The translations under genes were made by a program, and so were the position numbers. A stretch of DNA of 64,000 bases, from assembly GCA_964627995.1 (NCBI GenBank), contig CAZVLN010000003.1, positions 55,462 through 119,461 on the forward strand, written 5' to 3'. Under the pieces are notes generated by a model that saw only the letters and a program-made list of their open reading frames with translations, was not told the origin of the DNA and searched no databases. The DNA is from JAWLFI01 sp964627995. GTDB lineage: Bacteria > Bacteroidota > Bacteroidia > Chitinophagales > Saprospiraceae. Positions 59,803 through 64,000 of this stretch are shown here, piece after piece (within the stretch, counting starts at the first letter, position 1; the number at the start of each line of letters is the position of its first letter).

Positions 59803-60777
59803 TCATTTTTTGAGACCTATTTCTCGCAATCGCTCATCCAAATAAGCCCCGGCAGTGATGGGGGCATATTTTAAGGGCCTATCTTCTGTCACGCATTCAT
59901 CTAAACAACTCAAATCCATTTCGCTTACCGGATGTAAGAAAAAGGGTATACTTAACCTAGGTTCACTCCATTTCTCGCGAGGTGGATTGACAACGCGATG
60001 GGTGGTTGATTTTAAGTAGCCATTCGTGAGGCGTTGGAGCATGTCTCCTACATTGACTACAATTTCTTCTCCCTCTGTGATCACAGGTACCCAATTATCA
60101 TCTTTATCTAATACTTGCAGGCCTTGAGCAGAAGCCCCAACCAAAAGCGTGATGAGATTAATATCTTCATGTTGCTCTGCGCGAATGGCAGAATCTGGCT
60201 CCCTGGTTATCGGAGGGTAATGAATAGCCCGCAAAATACTGTTTCCTTGATCTATTGGACCATCAAAAAAGTCCTCTTTTTGATTGAGGTATATGGCGAT
60301 CGCTTTAAGTAAATCTCCGCCTGCTAACTCAAACTCGTGATATAATTGAACGGCCGTTGGTAAGAAATTTGGTCGCTCTCGAACCGGGACATTATCGGGA
60401 TAGCTTTCATGACTTTTTAACTCACCCGAAACTTCCTGCCCTATTTGAAAAAACTCTTTTAAGTCAGCAACATCACTTTGTTTGGCATGCTCCTTCCCGA
60501 ATGAGGTGTAACCGCGTTGGCCAGCCAAACCCTCAACTTCATACTTTTCTTTTACTGATTTTGGCAAATTAAAAAACGCTTCGGCTTCCTTATAAAACGT
60601 ATCAACTAACTTTTTTGGAATGCCATGATTGTATACTCCAACAAAGCCTACTTTGTGAAAAGCATGGCCTAGCTCTTCGATAAACTGATGTCTATCTTCT
60701 TGATTTACGGACCTGAATTTACCAAGGTCAACGAAGGGTATATTCCTGTCTTCCATGTCTTTATCTTTTTGATTCAT
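59803..60777 (-). CDS. Isopenicillin-N-synthase-like 2-oxoglutarate/Fe(II) oxygenase
   Basis: The 324-residue protein has the DIOX_N region (NIPFVDLGKF, HKVGFVGVYNHGIP) and the catalytic jelly roll with the HxD pair in QHEDINLITLLVG and the distal His and Arg in TTHRVVNPP and RLSIPFF (RxS). This is the IPNS/flavonoid oxygenase fold; homologues with this organisation are common in bacteria but substrates are rarely known. A start at ATG 60756 (MEDRNIPFV) is possible. It lies 51 bases downstream of alkB on the same strand. Confidence 0.88.
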   Translation of the reverse strand: MNQKDKDMEDRNIPFVDLGKFRSVNQEDRHQFIEELGHAFHKVGFVGVYNHGIPKKLVDTFYKEAEAFFNLPKSVKEKYEVEGLAGQRGYTSFGKEHAKQSDVADLKEFFQIGQEVSGELKSHESYPDNVPVRERPNFLPTAVQLYHEFELAGGDLLKAIAIYLNQKEDFFDGPIDQGNSILRAIHYPPITREPDSAIRAEQHEDINLITLLVGASAQGLQVLDKDDNWVPVITEGEEIVVNVGDMLQRLTNGYLKSTTHRVVNPPREKWSEPRLSIPFFLHPVSEMDLSCLDECVTEDRPLKYAPITAGAYLDERLREIGLKK

Positions 60778-60828
60778 GTATCAATAATACAAAATTTAAA
60801 CTGAAAGCCGGCAGAGCGGACTTCTTCA

Positions 60829-61905
60829 TCAGGCATTTCCAACAGCCGAAATCGTTTCTCCACGCCCCAAATCATCCGATGGTAAATGTGTGTTTATTGC
60901 CCGAAACCATAGTGGAGGAATCAAGCTCAATAGCATGGCCGCCGGATAGCCCATCGGCAATTGGGGGCTTTCTTCATAATGCCTTAAAATCTGATAGGGC
61001 CGCTGAGCTTTGAAGTGATGATCGGCATGCCTCGTCAACTCAAAAAGCATAATCCGGCCCATGGGATGATTACTATTCCATGAATGATGAATATTCACCG
61101 GCTCATATCTCCCGGATTTAAGTTTTTTGCGCCTTAGCCCATAGTGTTCAATGTAATTTACTGTTTCTAATAATAGGAAGCCCAAAATGCCTGCTATGAT
61201 TGCCATAAAAAGCACGAAAGGGCCCCAAAACCAAAGGATTACTAAGTAATAAACAAGCTGCAGCAGGGTAAAGCGTATCATGCGATTCTTCCAGGACCAA
61301 AATGGTAGATTCCCCCGCTCAAGAACTCGGGATTCGATACGCCACGCTTTCTCGTAAACACCGGTCACTGACCTAAACCAAAAAGCATACAGACTCTCAT
61401 CGCGACGGGCGGTCGAGGGATCCTCTGGTGTGGCCACGAACTTATGGTGACCTAAGTTATGTTCTATCTGGAAATGAAGGTAATGAGCAGGTAGTAACAA
61501 TAATTGGGAAGTAACTTTATCAAAAATACCAGGCCTGTGTCCCAACTCATGTGCAATGTTTATACCCATAGCTCCAAGGAGGGTTCCCATATTTAATAAT
61601 AGTCCAAAGTGCTCAAAGCCACTCAGGCCACCCAGGGAAAGCAGGTGAAAGTAATAAATCAGTAATCCATAAACAATAGGTAGATGGAGGTATAGTAATA
61701 CATCAAAAAAAAGCACACCTTTTCTTTTGTCCTCATGCGGTGACTGCTTAGTATCCGATTGGGGGAGTAGCAACTCCAGTAAAGGAATGATAACAAAAGC
61801 TAAATAAAACATGCCAGGCGAGGCGTAAGACTGTAAAAACAAGCCGCCCCAACAAAATAGAGGTCCTAAATAGGCGATGAGGTATTTATAGTCTTTAAAC
61901 TGCAT
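60829..61905 (-). CDS. alkB: Alkane 1-monooxygenase AlkB-family
   Basis: The 358-residue integral membrane di-iron enzyme hydroxylates the terminal carbon of alkanes. All histidine boxes are present: HELGH (119-123), HNLGHH (149-154), HYG (254-256) and HADHH followed by FKAQRPYQ (293-305), within about six membrane segments. The partner rubredoxin genes are not adjacent. The 2-oxoglutarate oxygenase gene follows on the same strand after 51 bases, so the two oxygenases may be cotranscribed. Length is slightly below the Pseudomonas protein (about 400). Confidence 0.92.
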   Translation of the reverse strand: MQFKDYKYLIAYLGPLFCWGGLFLQSYASPGMFYLAFVIIPLLELLLPQSDTKQSPHEDKRKGVLFFDVLLYLHLPIVYGLLIYYFHLLSLGGLSGFEHFGLLLNMGTLLGAMGINIAHELGHRPGIFDKVTSQLLLLPAHYLHFQIEHNLGHHKFVATPEDPSTARRDESLYAFWFRSVTGVYEKAWRIESRVLERGNLPFWSWKNRMIRFTLLQLVYYLVILWFWGPFVLFMAIIAGILGFLLLETVNYIEHYGLRRKKLKSGRYEPVNIHHSWNSNHPMGRIMLFELTRHADHHFKAQRPYQILRHYEESPQLPMGYPAAMLLSLIPPLWFRAINTHLPSDDLGRGETISAVGNA

Positions 61906-62179
61906 GGTTTAGTGTAATATATGACATTAACTGGAATAATCGCTTTTGTGTTCCTGAATGAAGGATATTTTAAACCGGGCATGAATATAGCATTCGTAGT
62001 TGGAGAAAACCGTGAGGTACCAAGAAATGCGGAATACTGGATTCATTTGACATAAGGCCTCGAAATGTGGAGGGATATGAAGCGTTTAATATAGAGAAAA
62101 CACAAATTAGCTGTGCAGCGCGTTATATTAGGTTACTTAAAGTCATGATATTTTATTATAATTGGAAGGATTTAATTTT

Positions 62180-63214
62180 ATGGTGAAAAAGAGATATAAA
62201 CGAGTTTTAGCTAAACATGTAGGAACCGAGCGCGGCCCGATGCTCGTTTGTATTGGTGGTATGCACGGAAACGAAACGGCCGGTGTCGAGGCTATTGAAT
62301 TGATGGGTAAAATGCTAGACGTAGAGCCCATTACGAATCCAAAATTTAAGTTTTCGGGCATGTTCTTAGGTGTAGCGGGAAATTTGGCCGCACTTCGGGA
62401 AGGTGTTCGCTTTATCAAACGCGATCTCAACCGCCAGTGGAAGGATGAGAAGGTGGAACGCATCATGAAATCGAAGCGGAAAGACCTTGAGGCGGAGGAT
62501 AGGGAGATTTTCGATATTGTGAAAACAATTCACCGAGAAGTGAGAAGTTATCGACCTACCCATATTATTGTCCTGGATTTACACACGACCACAGCATTTG
62601 GAGGTATTTTTACGATTGCCTCGGATGACTTTAGATCTATTCGGATTGGAGTGGAACTGCATGTGCCTGTCATTACTGGAATGCTGAAAGGCATTCAGGG
62701 TACCTCTCTCCATTACTTTAATAAAAATAAACTAGGTGCTGATACAACTTGTATTGTGTTTGAATCCGGTCAGCATGAAGAGCGTTTGTCAGTAAACCGT
62801 GCCATAGCTGCCATTACAAATATAATGAGTATCATCGGAAGTATAAACGCAGAGGATGTCGAAAACCAACACGAGCAGCTCTTAATTGAGTACGCCCGAA
62901 AGTTGCCCATGGTCGCTGAGCATGTGATTACCCACTCCATAAAAGAAGAAGATAAATTTCTAATGCAACCAGGATATAAAAATTTTCAACCTATTCGCCG
63001 GGGAGAAGTGCTAGCGTATGACCGCCATGGCGCCATTCAATCTCCTATTGATGGACTCATTCTCATGCCGCTGTATCAAAAACAGGGCGATGATGGATTT
63101 TTTATTGTTAAGGAAGTCTTGGCGCACGGGGAACCATTACACCTATTACAAGATCAGCCCCAAAACATCAGACCTAGGCCCAAGAGCAATAGCCATCGCG
63201 AGCATCGCGTTTAG
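62180..63214 (+). CDS. Succinylglutamate desuccinylase/aspartoacylase-family protein
   Basis: The 344-residue metalloprotein has the zinc motif CIGGMHGNETAG (His and Glu ligands, about residues 26-37), GNLAALREG, RFIKRDLNRQW, DLHTT (third ligand region) and the late FESGQHEERLS, which fit the AstE/AspA branch of the M14 carboxypeptidase superfamily. A C-terminal extension (about 255-344) forms a barrel-like domain seen in such proteins. The acyl amino acid substrate is not known. ATG 62180 follows a GGAAGGA-type ribosome binding site; a TTG at 62162 would lie within it. Confidence 0.85.
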   Translation: MVKKRYKRVLAKHVGTERGPMLVCIGGMHGNETAGVEAIELMGKMLDVEPITNPKFKFSGMFLGVAGNLAALREGVRFIKRDLNRQWKDEKVERIMKSKRKDLEAEDREIFDIVKTIHREVRSYRPTHIIVLDLHTTTAFGGIFTIASDDFRSIRIGVELHVPVITGMLKGIQGTSLHYFNKNKLGADTTCIVFESGQHEERLSVNRAIAAITNIMSIIGSINAEDVENQHEQLLIEYARKLPMVAEHVITHSIKEEDKFLMQPGYKNFQPIRRGEVLAYDRHGAIQSPIDGLILMPLYQKQGDDGFFIVKEVLAHGEPLHLLQDQPQNIRPRPKSNSHREHRV

Positions 63215-63241
63215 AAAACAAAGTAAAACTAAATACCATCC

Positions 63242-63724
63242 ATGATACAATCCGATGAACTCGAGTCTCATATTGATCGCTTAGCTGATCAGGCATTGGT
63301 TTTTGAAGAAGAAGTTGATCACTGGACGGGCTGGCAGCCCGCTTTGGCCTCCTACATTTTGTCCGACGATTTTTCATTGCTAACCGAATTAGAGCGTGAG
63401 ACGTTACTTTTCGGTGCTACCGTACTTCTGTCTTTGGCGCGAATTCAGGAAACATCAATTGAGGTAATTACTGACGATGAAATTGGAGAATGGGATGAAG
63501 CAAACTGGACAGCCATAGAGGAAGCTCCAGGTCGAAAGCTTTCGGATAAAATGGATGTGTGGTTCGAAGGATATCCCGAAACGGAGTTGTTGGCGTTTAT
63601 TGAAGATCTATGCATCGAGGAGGAGGAAGAGGATATCACGCCAGCCGGCAGTGAAATGATGGTAGTTGCGCTAAAAACCGTCGCCGATGCCCTTTTCCTA
63701 CAAAACTCCTCGACTCAGGCTTAA
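63242..63724 (+). CDS. Acidic conserved protein of unknown function
   Basis: The 160-residue, strongly acidic soluble protein starts MIQSDELESHIDRLADQALV and is largely helical with a run of glutamates (EDLCIEEEEED) near residue 128. No signal peptide, membrane helix or known motif is recognised. It lies 27 bases behind the AspA/AstE-like gene and probably shares its transcript. I do not assign a function. Confidence 0.65.
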   Translation: MIQSDELESHIDRLADQALVFEEEVDHWTGWQPALASYILSDDFSLLTELERETLLFGATVLLSLARIQETSIEVITDDEIGEWDEANWTAIEEAPGRKLSDKMDVWFEGYPETELLAFIEDLCIEEEEEDITPAGSEMMVVALKTVADALFLQNSSTQA

Positions 63725-63879
63725 TCTAAATGCTATTTTCACAGCTCAGTTTTTTTCTGAAAAGATATTGCTTGACGTGGGCATTTTTACTTACCACTGA
63801 CGAGTTTGAAAAAGGATTCGCTAAAGTGCAGTTTTTGCTAATTCCATTCTGCTTTTTCTCATTTTCAACTGCCCTCTAA

Positions 63880-64000
63880 AAAACAAAACACCCCTCATCC
63901 ATTGACCGACGAAGCTCCAAAGAAGCGAAGGCCGTAAGACCTGATCCGGGCGCTCTTACGCGTAGAACGGCTTTTACGTAGAGGTTTCGCATCAAGCGTG
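63880..64000. repeat. GC-rich intergenic block at window end
   Basis: The last 120 bases switch to a GC-richer composition with words such as GATCCGGGCGCTCTTACGCG and repeated ACGTAGA/ACGCGTAGAA pieces; this resembles the other intergenic blocks. It is cut by the window edge and nothing coding is seen. Confidence 0.35.

Noticed and set aside
63730..63879. 49-codon hydrophobic frame at the window end
   Set aside because: Begins with ATG just after the acidic protein gene and is rich in Phe/Leu, but no ribosome binding site or family is visible; too short to support.
1..64000. CRISPR arrays, tRNA/rRNA genes, prophage or IS transposases
   Set aside because: No regularly spaced direct repeats, no cloverleaf with CCA-type ends that I could recognise, and no transposase or integrase motifs in any frame; a tRNAscan/Infernal run would be the decisive check for small RNAs.

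Overview
The window looks like a chromosomal segment of a Bacteroidota bacterium, most likely of the Saprospiria or a neighbouring class; the rank below phylum is inferred. The evidence is a cell-surface protease with a type IX secretion (T9SS) C-terminal signal and a PorU2-like C25 peptidase, a choice-of-anchor-B/T9SS protein, BatD proteins, a Bacteroidota-type 468-residue arginine decarboxylase, a DUF6428 arsenic-operon protein, and at least eleven perfect copies of the Bacteroidota -7 promoter box TAnnTTTG just upstream of genes. Gene density is high and most genes are housekeeping or envelope functions. I see no tRNA, rRNA, CRISPR array, prophage or intact insertion sequence.

Layout. 1-4.4 kb: 5' part of a tamB-like gene (cut by the window edge), an outer-membrane barrel protein, a membrane protein, then about 1 kb without a gene but full of short repeats and hairpins. 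4.4-6.3 kb: DinB-like protein and a minimal arsR-DUF6428 pair with a palindromic operator. 6.3-9.5 kb: an overlapping polyamine operon (arginine decarboxylase, agmatinase, deoxyhypusine-synthase-like protein). 9.6-13 kb: flavin reductase, rsgA, yqeY and an SbtA-type bicarbonate transporter. 13-19.7 kb: TrpF-like barrel, ElyC/YdcF protein, two glycosyltransferases, TPR protein, trhO. 19.7-26.3 kb: T9SS-exported LVIVD protein, M20 amidohydrolase, alanine racemase, GT-C membrane glycosyltransferase, PEGA/SHOCT lipoprotein. 26.3-33.2 kb: purF (minus strand), then a plus-strand run of small membrane protein, mutL, two rhomboid proteases and an EEP-family membrane hydrolase. 33.4-41 kb: a giant PorU2-like C25 peptidase followed at once by three overlapping glycan genes. 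41-47.3 kb: CBS/DUF21 hemolysin-type protein, class-V PLP enzyme, a PAS-UbiA fusion, pterin dehydratase, methionine aminotransferase, DUF427. 47.5-53.6 kb: S9 peptidase, serS, YugP-like protease, frr, RRM protein, lpxH. 53.7-64 kb: two tandem BatD proteins, acyl-CoA dehydrogenase, site-2 protease, guanine deaminase-like protein, Skp/OmpH, tatA, two iron-dependent oxygenases (IPNS-like and AlkB), an AspA/AstE-like hydrolase and a short acidic protein.

The most interesting points are: the polyamine operon carrying a deoxyhypusine synthase homologue with its catalytic lysine in an organism that should lack eIF5A; a PAS sensor domain fused to a UbiA prenyltransferase; a T9SS sortase-like PorU2 gene physically linked to glycosyltransferase and pyruvyltransferase genes; and a family of GC-rich intergenic repeats, two copies of which (33.2 kb and 46.7 kb) are clear inverted copies of each other. 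Several starts were moved from the longest open frame on the basis of signal peptides or promoter position, and this is stated in each entry.
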